A DNA stretch of 64,000 bases from Aggregicoccus sp. 17bor-14 (GCF_009659535.1 NZ_VJZZ01000022.1:1-64000); one strand, 5' to 3'; counted from the stretch's first letter, positions 53,067 to 62,636 are shown. Made by a program: numbers and translations. The notes: generated by a model not told the origin, from the sequence alone.

Positions 53067-55142
53067 CTACGCCCGCTTGCGCTCGCCCGCCATCCCCTCC
53101 TCCATCAGGCCTGCCACGTCCAGCACCAGCACGGTGCGCCGGTTGCCCAGGTCGGTGGCCCCCGAGATGCCCCGCACGGACTGCAGGCGGGCGCCCAGCG
53201 GCTTCACCACGATGTCCTGCTGGCCGTACAGCTCGTCCACCGCGAGCCCCATGCGCTCCTGCGCGAGCCCCACCACCACGGCGAACTGGCGGCCGCCGGG
53301 CCCCCCGCGCTCGGGGAGGGCGAAGAGGCGCGAGAGCCGGGTGAAGGGCAGCGTCTGGCCGCGCACGTCCAGCACCTCGCGCCGCTCCACGGTGTGGATG
53401 TCCGCGGGCTGCACCGAGAGGATCTCCAGCACGCTGTTGAGCGGCACCGCGTAGGTGCGCCCGCTCACCCCCACCACCAGCGCACGGATGATGGCGAGCG
53501 TGACGGGCAGCGTGAGGGTGAACACGGTGCCCCGGCCCGGCTCGCTCCACACGTCGATGATGCCGGACAGGTTGCTGATGTTGTTCTTCACCACGTCCAG
53601 GCCCACGCCGCGCCCGGAGAGCTCCGAGACGCTGCGCGCGGTGGAGAAGCCGGGCAGGAAGATGAGGTTGAGCAGCTCCCGGCGGCTCATCTCGGCGGCC
53701 TGGGCGGGGGTGATGAGGCCGCGGCTGAGGGCCACCTCGCGGATGCGCAGCTCGTTGAGCCCCGCGCCGTCGTCCCCCACCTCGATGACCACGTGGTTGC
53801 CCTTCTGGCTCGCCGAGAGGCTGAGCACCGCGCGCCGCGGCTTCCCGGCGCGCGCGCGCGCCTCGGGCGCCTCCACGCCGTGGTCGATGGCGTTGCGGAT
53901 GATGTGCATCAGCGGGTCGCTGAGCTCCTCGACGATGAGCTTGTCCAGCTCCACCTCGCCGCCGCTCAGCGCGAGCTCCAGCTCCTTGCCCGCCTCGCGC
54001 GCGATGCGCCGCACCAGGCGCGCGAGCTTGTCGAAGACCTGGCCGAGCGGGACCATGCGCGCTTCGAGCAGCCCCGACTGCAGCGCGTCCAGCTTGCGCT
54101 CCAGCTGCCGGCTCTCGCGCTGCAGCTCCTGGCCCCACAGCTTCGAGAGCACCGCGCCGCCCTCCTGCCGCGCGCTCTCCGCGAGCCGCTGCAGGTTCGC
54201 CTTGATGAGCAGCAGCTCGCCCACGGTGTTCATCAGCCCGTCCAGCCGGCGGATGTCCACGCGCACCGTCTGGGTGAGCGAGCGCAGCGAGCCCTCCGGC
54301 TCGACCCTCCCGGCGCCGTCCTCCGGGCCGGGCCCGGGCGCGGGCTCCGGCACCCGGTGCAGCGCGGGCGGGGCCTGCGGCTCCTCGCGCACGGGCAGCG
54401 CGGTGAGCTCGGCCGGGGTGCCCTCGAGCGCGGCGCGCAGCTCCGCCTCGGGCGCCTTCACGCCCACCAGCAGGTCGAAGGCGATGCCCGTGCCGCCGCC
54501 GGGCTCCGCGGAGGGCAGCGTGCTGATGACCTCACCGAGCGGCTTGAGGCGCGCATTGAGCTCGGCGAGCCCCGTGTCGAAGTCCGCGAGGTCGAAGGCC
54601 GCGCGCACGCGCCACAGCGGCACGCCGCGCCGCACGTTCTCGCGCAGCCGGTGCTCCTCGTACTCGGTGAAGACGGCGCGCACGGAGGGCTCGAGCGGCA
54701 GGCGATCCAGCGGGTCCGCGCCCGCCTGCGCCACGGCCTCCCCCACCCCGCCGAGCCGCTGCGCCACCGCCTCCGCGCGCCGGCCCAGCTCCGGGCTCTC
54801 CTCGCCGCGGGAGGCCTCGGCGAGCAGCGCCTGGAACACGTCCACCGACTCGATGAGCGCGTCCAGCACCGCGTCGCTCAGCGAGAGCCGCCCGAGCCGC
54901 AGCCGGTCCAGCACGTCCTCGGCCCGGTGCGCGAGCCGCGTCACCCGGTCCTGCTGGAACATCGCCGCGAGCCCCTTGAGGGAGTGTGCGGCACGAAACA
55001 CTGCGTTGAGCGCAGCGGGGTCCGGCTCCTGGCCGCGGCGCTCGTCCAGGGCGAGCAGCTCGCGGCCCAGGCCGTCCAGCGTCTCGGTGGCCTCGGCGAC
55101 GAACTCCGCGAGCGCCTTGCTGCCGGAAGAGCCCGAGCTCAC
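53067..55142 (-). CDS. cheA: chemotaxis histidine kinase CheA
   Basis: A 691-residue hybrid-free CheA. P1 carries the phospho-His in AHSLKG (H53). A P2-like domain follows (about 165-240, with LKPLGEVIS), then the dimerisation helices (about 290-360). The ATPase domain has the N box (DPLMHIIRNAIDHG), G1 (VGDDGAG), F box (FLPGFST) and G2 (GRGVGLDVV). The last domain is a CheW-like P5. The start is GTG, four bases after the upstream receiver stop. It is the only kinase in the cluster. Confidence 0.97.
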   Translation of the reverse strand: MSSGSSGSKALAEFVAEATETLDGLGRELLALDERRGQEPDPAALNAVFRAAHSLKGLAAMFQQDRVTRLAHRAEDVLDRLRLGRLSLSDAVLDALIESVDVFQALLAEASRGEESPELGRRAEAVAQRLGGVGEAVAQAGADPLDRLPLEPSVRAVFTEYEEHRLRENVRRGVPLWRVRAAFDLADFDTGLAELNARLKPLGEVISTLPSAEPGGGTGIAFDLLVGVKAPEAELRAALEGTPAELTALPVREEPQAPPALHRVPEPAPGPGPEDGAGRVEPEGSLRSLTQTVRVDIRRLDGLMNTVGELLLIKANLQRLAESARQEGGAVLSKLWGQELQRESRQLERKLDALQSGLLEARMVPLGQVFDKLARLVRRIAREAGKELELALSGGEVELDKLIVEELSDPLMHIIRNAIDHGVEAPEARARAGKPRRAVLSLSASQKGNHVVIEVGDDGAGLNELRIREVALSRGLITPAQAAEMSRRELLNLIFLPGFSTARSVSELSGRGVGLDVVKNNISNLSGIIDVWSEPGRGTVFTLTLPVTLAIIRALVVGVSGRTYAVPLNSVLEILSVQPADIHTVERREVLDVRGQTLPFTRLSRLFALPERGGPGGRQFAVVVGLAQERMGLAVDELYGQQDIVVKPLGARLQSVRGISGATDLGNRRTVLVLDVAGLMEEGMAGERKRA

Positions 55143-55146
55143 GCGC

Positions 55147-55521
55147 TCACGTCAGCCGCAGGTAGCGGCGCACGAGCGCCTCGAGGCTCTCGGGCGAGAA
55201 GGGCTTCACCAGGTACTCGGCCGCCCCCAGCGCGAGCCCGCGCTCGCGGTCCTGCTCGCGCCCCTCGGTGGTGATGACGAAGAGGGGCACGTCCCGGTAG
55301 TTGGGGTTCTTCTTGACGAAGTTGATGAGCTCCAGCCCGTTGATGTCGGGCATGTTGATGTCCGTGATGATGAGCTCGAAGCGGTGGCGCGGGAGGATCT
55401 TCAGCGCCTCGAAGCCGCTCGCCGTCTGCACCGCCTCGAGGCCGTCGATCGACTCGACCGTCGCGGCGATGAACTCGCGCGAAGCCTTCGAATCCTCGAC
55501 GATCAGGACCTTGAAGCGCAT
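55147..55521 (-). CDS. single-domain response regulator (CheY-like) at operon head
   Basis: A 124-residue receiver with an E9/D10 acidic pair, phospho-acceptor D54 in LIITDINMPDINGLE, the Thr in VITTEGRE, and the switch Lys in YLVKPFS. No output domain. It is the first gene of the Che run, four bases before cheA. A -10-like TAGCAT lies just upstream, without a good -35. With the second stand-alone receiver and the CheB receiver, CheA has three possible targets in this operon. Confidence 0.93.
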   Translation of the reverse strand: MRFKVLIVEDSKASREFIAATVESIDGLEAVQTASGFEALKILPRHRFELIITDINMPDINGLELINFVKKNPNYRDVPLFVITTEGREQDRERGLALGAAEYLVKPFSPESLEALVRRYLRLT

Positions 55522-55582
55522 GGGAGGCCACCCATGCTACCAGATTGCCCGCCCGACGGGAGAGCACTCAGGGGGAGAGCGC

Positions 55583-56074
55583 TCAGGAGCGGGGGTCCAC
55601 CGGGAGGAGCCGGGCGAGTGCCTTGTCGGCGAGCAGGGCCACCCGCTTGCCCGAGAAGGTGGGCAGGAATTCCCGCTTCAGGGCGTCCGCGCGCACCCCG
55701 TCCTCGAGCTTTCCGGTACCCGGCAGCTCCAGGGCCACCGACTGCGCGCCCGCCTTCTGCAGCACCCGCGCCGCCTCGCGCAGCACGCCCGAGAGCCCTG
55801 CGGCATCCAGCGCCTCGCGCCGCCCCAGGCCCGCCACGAAGATGCGCCCCACCGGCAGGCGCCTGTCCGCGGGCAGGAGCAGGCTGTCGCCGGCGCTGCC
55901 GGTGAAGAAGCCCGCCTGCAAGAGGCGCGAGAGCTGGCCGTTGAGGCGCCAGTCCACGTAGCCCGCGCTGCCCTGCAGGGGGCGCTCGTCCTCGCCCACG
56001 AAGAGCAGCAGCGCGTCCACGCCCGTGAGCGCGTCCAGCCCCTCCAGCCCGATGTCGTGCGCCGTCATGGCCAT
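55583..56074 (-). CDS. stand-alone M17 peptidase N-terminal domain protein
   Basis: A 163-residue protein resembling only the N-terminal macro-like domain of leucyl aminopeptidase (M17): GVDALLLFVGEDERPL, then RIFVAGLGRREALDAAGLSGVLREAARVL, and VALELPG. The zinc-binding catalytic half is absent, so no peptidase activity is expected. Stand-alone forms exist in myxobacteria; the function is unknown. The first of two ATGs (56074) is used. It lies 17 bases after nusB and before the Che operon. Confidence 0.82.
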   Translation of the reverse strand: MAMTAHDIGLEGLDALTGVDALLLFVGEDERPLQGSAGYVDWRLNGQLSRLLQAGFFTGSAGDSLLLPADRRLPVGRIFVAGLGRREALDAAGLSGVLREAARVLQKAGAQSVALELPGTGKLEDGVRADALKREFLPTFSGKRVALLADKALARLLPVDPRS

Positions 56075-56091
56075 GGGGAAGAGACTCTGCC

Positions 56092-56535
56092 CTACTTCTT
56101 GCCCAGCGCCACCGCGATGCGATCCAGCAGGCCGTTGACGAAGGCGCTGGACTCCTCGGTGCCGAAGTTCTTGCCCAGCTCGACGGCCTCGTTGAGCGAG
56201 ACCTTCTTGGGGATGTCCGGGCGGTACTTGAGCTCGAAGATGCCCAGGCGCAGCACGTTGCGGTCGATGCGGCTCATGCGGTCCAGGCGCCAGTTGTGGC
56301 TGTGCTCCTCGATGAGCCGGTCGATTTCCGTGCGGTTCTGCACCACGCCGGAGACGAGCTCCTGCGCGAAGCGCTGCGCCTCGGGGTCCGGCTTGCCCTC
56401 GGCGGCCGCCTGCGCCGCCTCCGCCCCCTCCGAGGCCCAGGCGCTCGCGAGCGCCTCGGCCGGGGTGCCCGGGGTCATCTCCAGCTGGTAGAGCGCCTGC
56501 AGCGCGCGCTCGCGTCCGGTCCGCCGTGCGCCCAT
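56092..56535 (-). CDS. nusB: transcription antitermination factor NusB
   Basis: A 147-residue all-helical RNA-binding protein that with NusE (S10) forms the boxA-binding part of the rRNA antitermination complex. The start RRTGRERALQALYQLEM and the C-terminal DIPKKVSLNEAVELGKNFGTEESSAFVNGLLDRIA are family hallmarks. An Ala/Glu-rich insert near residues 28-48 is longer than in E. coli. It follows ribH by five bases, the conserved ribH-nusB pairing. Confidence 0.96.
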   Translation of the reverse strand: MGARRTGRERALQALYQLEMTPGTPAEALASAWASEGAEAAQAAAEGKPDPEAQRFAQELVSGVVQNRTEIDRLIEEHSHNWRLDRMSRIDRNVLRLGIFELKYRPDIPKKVSLNEAVELGKNFGTEESSAFVNGLLDRIAVALGKK

Positions 56536-56540
56536 CGCCC

Positions 56541-57029
56541 CTACCCCTTCTTCCCGTCCAGCTTCGCGAGCTGGGCGTGCAGGTTCACCATCTCGATGCA
56601 GGCGAGCGCGGCCTCGGCGCCCTTGTTGCCCGCCTTGACGCCCGCCCGGTCGATCGCCTGCTCCACCGTGTCGCAGGTGAGCACGCCGAAGGTGACCGAG
56701 GCGCTGGAGGTGAAGGCCACCTGGCCGATGCCCTTCGCGCACTCGCCCGCCACGTAGTCGAAGTGGGGGGTGCCGCCGCGGATGACCGCGCCGAGCGTGA
56801 TGATGCCCGCGTAGCGGTTCATCTCCGAGACGCGGCGGGTGAGGCCGGGCAGCTCGTAGGTGCCGGGCACGCGGTACACGTCGATGGCGTCGTCCGCCAC
56901 GCCGTGGCGCACCAGGGTGTCCACCGCGCCCTGCACCAGGGCCTCGGTGATGAAGCCGTTGAAGCGGGCCACGCAGATGGCAAAGCGGCCCTGCGGGGGC
57001 AGGAAGTTTCCTTCGATGAAGCGGGGCAT
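56541..57029 (-). CDS. ribH: 6,7-dimethyl-8-ribityllumazine synthase
   Basis: A 162-residue enzyme that joins 5-amino-6-ribitylaminouracil and dihydroxybutanone phosphate to lumazine. Visible motifs are [41 protein letters not shown] with the catalytic His, and [17 protein letters not shown]. The length suits the icosahedral or pentameric bacterial form. It follows ribBA by 27 bases and precedes nusB by five. Confidence 0.97.
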   Translation of the reverse strand: MPRFIEGNFLPPQGRFAICVARFNGFITEALVQGAVDTLVRHGVADDAIDVYRVPGTYELPGLTRRVSEMNRYAGIITLGAVIRGGTPHFDYVAGECAKGIGQVAFTSSASVTFGVLTCDTVEQAIDRAGVKAGNKGAEAALACIEMVNLHAQLAKLDGKKG

Positions 57030-57056
57030 GGGGGCTCTCTACACCAGCGTGGGCGC

Positions 57057-58280
57057 TTAAGTCTTCGGTGAGTTCTGGCGGGACTTCTGGCGCGCAGGCT
57101 GCGGGCGGCGCCGGGGGCTGCGGGCTGCGCGCGCGGGGGCCGCGGGGGCGTGCGACTCGCTCAGGGGGATCTGCTCCACCACCTCGAGCGCGTAGCTCTC
57201 CAGGCCGACGATCTTCTTCGGGTTGTTGGTGAGCAGCTTGAGGCGGCTGAGGCCCAGGTCTTTGAGGATCTGCGCCCCCACGCCGAACTCGCGCAGGCGC
57301 GTCTGGTCCGCGTGGCCGGGCACCGCCTCCTCATTGGAGACGTGGGTGCACTGCAGCTTCCCCTTCCCGCTCGCCTCGCGCTGCAGGTACACGACGACGC
57401 CGCGCCCCTCCTCGCGGATGCGCTGGAAGGCCTGCTCGAGCTGGTAGCCGCACTCGCAGCCCGCGCTGCCCAGCAGATCTCCTGCGAGGCAGGCGCGGTG
57501 CACGCGCGTGAGCACCGGGGCCTTGCCCGCCACGTCCCCCTTCACCAGGGCCACGTGGACGGCCGGGTCGACTTCACTGCCGTAGGCGTAGGCGGTGAAG
57601 TCACCGCCCGTGCGCCGCTGGAAGGGCACCTCGCCGATGCGGTGCACCAGCCGCTCGCGCTCGAGGCGGTAGCGGATGATGTCCGCCACCGAGAGCAGCA
57701 CCAGCTTGTGCTTGCGCGCGAACTTCACCAGGTCCGGCCGGCGCGACATGGTGCCGTCCGCGTTCATGATCTCGCAGATGACGCCGGCGGGCTTGAGCCC
57801 CGCGAGCCGCGAGAGGTCCACGCTGCCCTCGGTCTGCCCGGTGCGCACGAGCACCCCGCCCTGGCGCGCGCGCAGGGGGAAGATGTGGCCGGGGCGCACG
57901 AGGTCGCCGGGCTTCGCGTTGGGCGCCACCGCCACCTGGATGGTGCGCGCGCGGTCCGCCGCGCTGATGCCGGTGGTGACGCCCGTGGCCGCCTCGATGG
58001 AGACGGTAAAGGCCGTCTGGTAGGGGCTGTTGTTGTCCTGCACCATCAGGGGCAGGTTGAGCTGGCGGATGCGGTCCTCGGTGAGCGAGAGGCAGATGAG
58101 GCCGCGGCCGTGGGTGGCCATGAAGTTGATGGCCTCGGGCGTCACCTTCTCCGCCGCCATCACCAGGTCGCCCTCGTTCTCGCGGTCCTCGTCGTCCGTG
58201 AGGATGACCATGCGGCCCTTGCGGATCTCCGCGAGCGCCGCCTCCACGAGGTGGATGCTGCTGCTGCTGCCGTGCGCCAT
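57057..58280 (-). CDS. ribB: dihydroxybutanone phosphate synthase with degenerate RibA-like domain
   Basis: A 407-residue RibB-RibA fusion. The RibB half (1-205) is intact, with [16 protein letters not shown] and [10 protein letters not shown], and makes the four-carbon riboflavin precursor. The RibA-like half (215-370) keeps the three zinc Cys (264, 275, 277) and the ending [13 protein letters not shown]. It lacks the active-site consensus: HSEC reads HRAC, LRCDCG reads AGCECG, and the EGR-x-IGL motif with its essential Arg reads [11 protein letters not shown] cyclohydrolase II activity is therefore doubtful. A 40-residue basic tail ends the protein. It lies three bases before ribE in transcription. 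Confidence 0.93.
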   Translation of the reverse strand: MAHGSSSSIHLVEAALAEIRKGRMVILTDDEDRENEGDLVMAAEKVTPEAINFMATHGRGLICLSLTEDRIRQLNLPLMVQDNNSPYQTAFTVSIEAATGVTTGISAADRARTIQVAVAPNAKPGDLVRPGHIFPLRARQGGVLVRTGQTEGSVDLSRLAGLKPAGVICEIMNADGTMSRRPDLVKFARKHKLVLLSVADIIRYRLERERLVHRIGEVPFQRRTGGDFTAYAYGSEVDPAVHVALVKGDVAGKAPVLTRVHRACLAGDLLGSAGCECGYQLEQAFQRIREEGRGVVVYLQREASGKGKLQCTHVSNEEAVPGHADQTRLREFGVGAQILKDLGLSRLKLLTNNPKKIVGLESYALEVVEQIPLSESHAPAAPARAARSPRRRPQPARQKSRQNSPKT

Positions 58281-58283
58281 GTG

Positions 58284-58964
58284 CTAGCTCCCGCCCTTCG
58301 AGCCGAAGCCGGCTGCGCGCAGCACGTCCTCGCTCAGGCCCTGCTGCCCGCTGCCGTTCCCGGCGAGACGGGGCTCCTGGCGCAGGCTGAACAGCCGCGC
58401 CACGTACTTGCCGATGAGGTCCGCCTCGAGGTTCACCCGGGCCCCCACGCCCTTGGCCTGCAGCCCCGTGCGCTCCTGCGTCTCCGGGATGAGCTGCACG
58501 CTGAAGGAGTCCCGCCCCACGCTGTTCACCGTGAGGCTGATGCCGTCGATGGCCACGCTGCCCTTCTCCACGAAGAAGGGCGCGAGCTCGGAGGAGAGCG
58601 CGAAGCGCATCACCCAGGAGCCGCCCTCGGCGCGCGTCTCCAGCACCTCGGAGACCGCGTCCACGTGGCCCGCGACGAGGTGGCCGCCCAGCCGGTCTCC
58701 GAGCGCGAGTGCCCGCTCCAGGTTCACCCGCGCGCCCGGGCGCAAGGAGCCCAGCGTGGTGCGCCGCAGCGTCTCGGGCGCCGCCTGCACGCGGAAGCGG
58801 TCGCCCGCGCGCTCCACCACCGTGAGGCAGGCGCCATCCACCGCGATGGACTCGCCCAGCGTGAAGGTGGCCGCGCCGAGGCGGGTGCGGATCCACAGGT
58901 CCGTCATCCCGCCCGGGAGGACCTGCTCGAGGGTACCGACGTCCTGGATGAGCCCGGTGAACAT
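58284..58964 (-). CDS. ribE: riboflavin synthase alpha chain
   Basis: A 226-residue enzyme that dismutates two lumazines to riboflavin. The start [12 protein letters not shown] and the duplicated barrel motifs, [13 protein letters not shown] in the first half and [14 protein letters not shown] in the second, are diagnostic, as is [11 protein letters not shown] 25-residue tail beyond the usual end is rich in Gly and Gln. It starts 119 bases after ribD; I see no FMN riboswitch in that gap or before nrdR. Confidence 0.96.
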   Translation of the reverse strand: MFTGLIQDVGTLEQVLPGGMTDLWIRTRLGAATFTLGESIAVDGACLTVVERAGDRFRVQAAPETLRRTTLGSLRPGARVNLERALALGDRLGGHLVAGHVDAVSEVLETRAEGGSWVMRFALSSELAPFFVEKGSVAIDGISLTVNSVGRDSFSVQLIPETQERTGLQAKGVGARVNLEADLIGKYVARLFSLRQEPRLAGNGSGQQGLSEDVLRAAGFGSKGGS

Positions 58965-59083
58965 GGCGGGCGGGCTTATAACGCGTTGCGGCCCGGGTCG
59001 CCGGGATTCGCCGGAACGGGACGGGGCGGGGCAGGTTCCAGTGTCACTGGAGCGGCCGTTGGGCAGGCGAGCGGGGGAAGCGC

Positions 59084-60247
59084 CTAGAGGTCCGCGAGCA
59101 GGAGCAGGTCCTGCCCGTGGTGCTCCACCCGCACGTCCTTCACCTGGAGCGCGCGCGTCATCGCGCTGATGCCCAGGCCGCCCACCCAGGAGAGGCCCTC
59201 GGCGCCCAGGAGCTTCGGCGCGAGGAAGAGCGCGAGCGTGTCCGCGAGCCGCGCCTTGAGCAGCGAGCCGTACATCTCGGAGCCGCCCTCCACGAGCACG
59301 TGGTTGAGCCCCTCCTTCGCCACGCGCTTGAGCAGGGCCTTGAGGTCCACCCGCCCGTCCTTCGCGCGCACGGTCCAGACCTCGGCGCCCGCGTCCACGA
59401 AGCGCCGCGCCTTCCGGCCGCCCGCGTCCTCCAGCGTGGCCACCACGGTGCGCGCGGCAGAGCGCTGGGTGAAGACGCGGTAGTCCGGGTCCAGGCGCAG
59501 CCGCGAGTCCACCACGATGCGCACCGGGTCCTTGCCTCCGCCCCCGGGCAGGCGCGTGGTGAGCTGCGGGTCGTCCTGGCGCACGGTGTTCGCGCCCACC
59601 AGCAGCGCGTCCACGCGGTCGCGCAGCTGGTGCACCCACGCGCGCGCCTCCTCGCCCGTCACCCAGCGCGAGTCGCCGGTGCCGGTGGCGAGCTTGCCGT
59701 CCAGCGTCACGGCCGCCTTCAGGGTCACGTAGGGCAGGCCCGTGCGCATCACCTTGAAGAAGGGGCGGTTGAGGCGATCCGCCTCGTCCTTGAGCACGCC
59801 GGTGAGCACCTCCACCCCGGCGCGCCGCAGCCGCGCCACGCCCCGGCCGCTCACCAGCGGGTTCGGGTCCTCGGAGGCGCAGATGACGCGGCGCACGCCG
59901 GCCTCGAGGATGGCCTGGCTGCAGGGGGGCGTGCGCCCGTAGTGGTCGCAGGGCTCGAGCGTCGTGTACAGGTCCGCGCCGCGCGCGCGGGCTCCCGCCT
60001 GCTCGAGCGCCACCACCTCCGCGTGCGCGGTGCCCGCCTTGCGGTGGTAGCCGCGCGCGAGCACGCGGCCGCCCTTCACCAGCAGCGCGCCCACCACCGG
60101 GTTGGGGCTGGTGCGCCCCAGCCCCTTCGCCGCCTCCTCGAGCGCGCGGCGCATGAAGAACTCCGCCACGGCGCGGTCGAAGTCCGCGGCCCGCTTCGCG
60201 CGCGGGGTGCGGGTGGCCTGCAGACGGGCTCGGGTGAGCAGCCGCAT
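59084..60247 (-). CDS. ribD: bifunctional riboflavin biosynthesis deaminase/reductase RibD
   Basis: A 387-residue protein: the deaminase domain has the zinc motif TAHAEVVAL and LEPCDHYGRTPPCSQAI, with NPVVGALLV nearby. The C-terminal NADPH reductase has LKAAVTLDGKLAT, SRWVTGEEAR, VGANTVRQDDPQLT and HVLVEGGSEMYGSL. A 25-residue basic N-terminal extension precedes the deaminase core. It starts 17 bases after nrdR. The upstream in-frame region overlaps nrdR and is rejected. Confidence 0.96.
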   Translation of the reverse strand: MRLLTRARLQATRTPRAKRAADFDRAVAEFFMRRALEEAAKGLGRTSPNPVVGALLVKGGRVLARGYHRKAGTAHAEVVALEQAGARARGADLYTTLEPCDHYGRTPPCSQAILEAGVRRVICASEDPNPLVSGRGVARLRRAGVEVLTGVLKDEADRLNRPFFKVMRTGLPYVTLKAAVTLDGKLATGTGDSRWVTGEEARAWVHQLRDRVDALLVGANTVRQDDPQLTTRLPGGGGKDPVRIVVDSRLRLDPDYRVFTQRSAARTVVATLEDAGGRKARRFVDAGAEVWTVRAKDGRVDLKALLKRVAKEGLNHVLVEGGSEMYGSLLKARLADTLALFLAPKLLGAEGLSWVGGLGISAMTRALQVKDVRVEHHGQDLLLLADL

Positions 60248-60264
60248 CGTCGGTGGCCTCTCCT

Positions 60265-60783
60265 CTAGCCCTTCACGGGCGGCGTCACGCGGTGCGCGAG
60301 CGCCGGGCCCTTGCCGCGCTCCTGCGCGCGGTTGTCCTCGAGCAGGTCCTTGAGCTCGCTCATGAACTCGGCGATGTCGCGGAAGGAGCGGTACACCGAG
60401 GCGAAGCGCACGTAGGCCACCTCGTCCAGGGCCTGCAACCTCCGCATCAGCTCCTCGCCGATGACGGTGGAGGGGACCTCCTTCTCCCCCATCCCCTGCA
60501 GGAGCCGCTCGATGCCCTGCACCGTCTCCTCCACCTGGTCCGCGGACACGGGGCGCTTCTCGCAGGCCTTCTTCAGGCCGCTCACGATCTTCTCGCGGTC
60601 GAAGGCCTCGCGCCGCCCGTCCTTCTTCACGATGAGCGGGTAGAGCTCCTCCACCCGCTCGTAGGTGGTGAAGCGGCGCTTGCACTGCAGGCACTCGCGG
60701 CGCCGGCGGATCACCGCCCCTTCATGCGACTCGCGCGAGTCGATGACCTTGTTCTCGGGGTCCTGGCAGAAGGGGCAGCGCAA
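60265..60783 (-). CDS. nrdR: transcriptional repressor NrdR
   Basis: A 172-residue repressor of ribonucleotide reductase genes. A zinc ribbon (Cys 3, 6, 31, 34 in CPFC and CLQC) is followed by FTTYERVEE and an ATP-cone domain with [23 protein letters not shown]. The start is TTG with GGAG upstream. It leads the nrdR-rib-nusB group, a common arrangement. Its target NrdR boxes, pairs of inverted repeats before nrd genes, are not in this window. Confidence 0.96.
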   Translation of the reverse strand: MRCPFCQDPENKVIDSRESHEGAVIRRRRECLQCKRRFTTYERVEELYPLIVKKDGRREAFDREKIVSGLKKACEKRPVSADQVEETVQGIERLLQGMGEKEVPSTVIGEELMRRLQALDEVAYVRFASVYRSFRDIAEFMSELKDLLEDNRAQERGKGPALAHRVTPPVKG

Positions 60784-60814
60784 GGGCGGGGCTCCGGAGG
60801 GGGGCGGGCGGGGG

Positions 60815-62071
60815 CTACTTCAGCCGGCTCGAGTAGAGGGGGAAGCTGCGGGTGAGCTCCTTCACGCGGCCGCGGATGGAGGCGAGGCGCGCGTCGTCCT
60901 GCGCGTGGTCCAGGGCCTCGCCGATGAGCGCGCCCACGATGGCCATCTCGGCCTCGCGCATGCCGCGGCTGGTGAGCGCGGGGGTGCCCACGCGGATGCC
61001 GCTGGTGACCATGGGCTTCTCGGGGTCGAAGGGGATCATGTTCTTGTTCACCGTGATCCCGGCCTTGCCCAGCACGCCCTCGGCCACCTTGCCGTTGAGG
61101 TTCTTGGAGCGCATGTCCACCAGCATCAGGTGGTTGTCGGTGCCGCCCGAGGTCAGGCGCAGCCCGGCCTTCTGCAGCGCCTCGGCGAGCGCCTTGGCGT
61201 TCTTCACGATCTGCTGCTGGTAGCTCTTGAACTCGGGGGTGAGCGCCTCGCGGAAGGCCACCGCCTTGCCCGCGATGACGTGCATCAGGGGCCCGCCCTG
61301 GATGCCGGGGAAGATCTGGCTGTTCACCGTCTTGGCGAACTGCTCGCGGCAGAGGATGAGGCCGCCGCGGGGGCCGCGCAGGGTCTTGTGCGTGGTGGAG
61401 GTCACGAACTCCGCGTACGGCACCGGGGAGGGGTGCAGCCCCGCGGCCACCAGGCCCGCGATGTGCGCCATGTCCACCACCATGGCCGCGCCCACGCTGT
61501 CCGCGATCTCGCGGAACTTGGCGAAGTCGATGATGCGCGGGTACGCGCTCGCGCCCACCACCACCACCTTGGGCTTGTGCTCCTTGGCGAGCGCGGCGGC
61601 CTGCGCGTAGTCCAGGGTCTCGGTGTCCTTGGTGAGCCCGTAGTGGACGATGGTGTAGAGCTTGCCGCTGAAGTTCACGCCGCTGCCGTGCGTGAGGTGG
61701 CCGCCGGAGTTGAGGTCCAGGGACAGCATGGTGTCACCCGGCTTCATCAGCGCCATGTACGCGCCCATGTTGGCCTGGCTGCCCGAGTGCGGCTGCACGT
61801 TCACCGCGTCCGCGCCGAACAGCTCCTTGGCGCGCGCGATGGCCAGCTCCTCCACCTTGTCCACCACCTCGCAGCCGCCGTAGTAGCGGCGGCCCGGGTA
61901 GCCCTCGGCGTACTTGTTGGTGAGGGTGCTGCCCACGGCCTCCATCACCGCCGGGGAGACGAAGTTCTCGCTCGCGATGAGCTCGAGCCCCTCCTCCTGG
62001 CGCGCGGTCTCCTCGTGCACCAGCCGGGCGATGTCCGGGTCCACCTGGGCCAGCGTGCGGGTGTTCTCCAT
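60815..62071 (-). CDS. glyA: serine hydroxymethyltransferase
   Basis: A 418-residue PLP enzyme that interconverts serine and glycine with tetrahydrofolate. The PLP Lys is K229 in [42 protein letters not shown] and [12 protein letters not shown] are also intact. It lies 31 bases before nrdR and 121 after rpiB; that gap starts with a hairpin and has no recognised riboswitch. Confidence 0.97.
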   Translation of the reverse strand: MENTRTLAQVDPDIARLVHEETARQEEGLELIASENFVSPAVMEAVGSTLTNKYAEGYPGRRYYGGCEVVDKVEELAIARAKELFGADAVNVQPHSGSQANMGAYMALMKPGDTMLSLDLNSGGHLTHGSGVNFSGKLYTIVHYGLTKDTETLDYAQAAALAKEHKPKVVVVGASAYPRIIDFAKFREIADSVGAAMVVDMAHIAGLVAAGLHPSPVPYAEFVTSTTHKTLRGPRGGLILCREQFAKTVNSQIFPGIQGGPLMHVIAGKAVAFREALTPEFKSYQQQIVKNAKALAEALQKAGLRLTSGGTDNHLMLVDMRSKNLNGKVAEGVLGKAGITVNKNMIPFDPEKPMVTSGIRVGTPALTSRGMREAEMAIVGALIGEALDHAQDDARLASIRGRVKELTRSFPLYSSRLK

Positions 62072-62172
62072 GGCGGTACGTCCTTCCGTGAGCTTTGCGG
62101 GGGGAGGACGGGCCGCGGACTCCCGGGCGGGAGGCCGTGCGCGTCCGGGAGATCGTGTGGCAGGGCTCTTAA

Positions 62173-62192
62173 CGCGGGCTCGCGCGCCCGCG
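62173..62192 (-). terminator. hairpin directly after rpiB
   Basis: On the minus strand a perfect 7-bp stem, CGCGGGC with GCCCGCG, and a six-base loop start right after the rpiB stop codon, followed by TTAAG. Without a T-run it may be a weak terminator or a mRNA 3'-end protector between rpiB and glyA. Confidence 0.5.
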
Positions 62193-62636
62193 CTAGCCCG
62201 CCGTCTCGGCGTCGTGGATCTTCTGCACGCGCTTCTGGTGGCGGCCGCCCTCGAAGGGGGTCTGCAGGAAGGCGTCCAGGATGGCGCGCGCGACGCCGGC
62301 GCCCACGGTGCGCTGGCCGAGGCACAGCACGTTCGCGTCGTTGTGGGCGCGCGCCATGCGGGCCTCGAACTCGGTGCTGCACAGGGCGGCGCGGATGCCC
62401 CGGTGCTTGTTGGCCACCATGCTCATCCCGATGCCGGTGCCGCACACGAGCACGCCGAGCGTGTACTCGCCTCGGGCCACCGCGCGGCTCACCTTCACGG
62501 CGAAGTCCGGGTAGTCCACCGAGTCGCGGGTGGTGGGGCCCACGTCGTCGAAGGCGACGGAGCGCTCCTTGAGCAGGCTCACCAGCTCCTGGCGCAGCTC
62601 CAGGCCGGCATGGTCCGATGCGATGACGAGCTTCAC
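62193..62636 (-). CDS. rpiB: ribose-5-phosphate isomerase B
   Basis: A 147-residue isomerase interconverting ribose 5-phosphate and ribulose 5-phosphate. The start [25 protein letters not shown] and the active-site [14 protein letters not shown] with Cys65 match the RpiB/LacAB family. The start is GTG at 62636 with GGAGG ten bases upstream; that ribosome site lies in a stem (see findings). In GC-rich bacteria, this rpiB-glyA pairing is frequent. Confidence 0.95.
   Translation of the reverse strand: MKLVIASDHAGLELRQELVSLLKERSVAFDDVGPTTRDSVDYPDFAVKVSRAVARGEYTLGVLVCGTGIGMSMVANKHRGIRAALCSTEFEARMARAHNDANVLCLGQRTVGAGVARAILDAFLQTPFEGGRHQKRVQKIHDAETAG

Noticed and set aside
58965-59083. Possible FMN riboswitch between ribD and ribE
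   Set aside because: I could not find the conserved RFN element segments in this gap or before nrdR.
62072-62172. Possible glycine or folate riboswitch before glyA
   Set aside because: The gap is short and GC-rich with one hairpin belonging to the rpiB end; I could not match conserved riboswitch core sequences.
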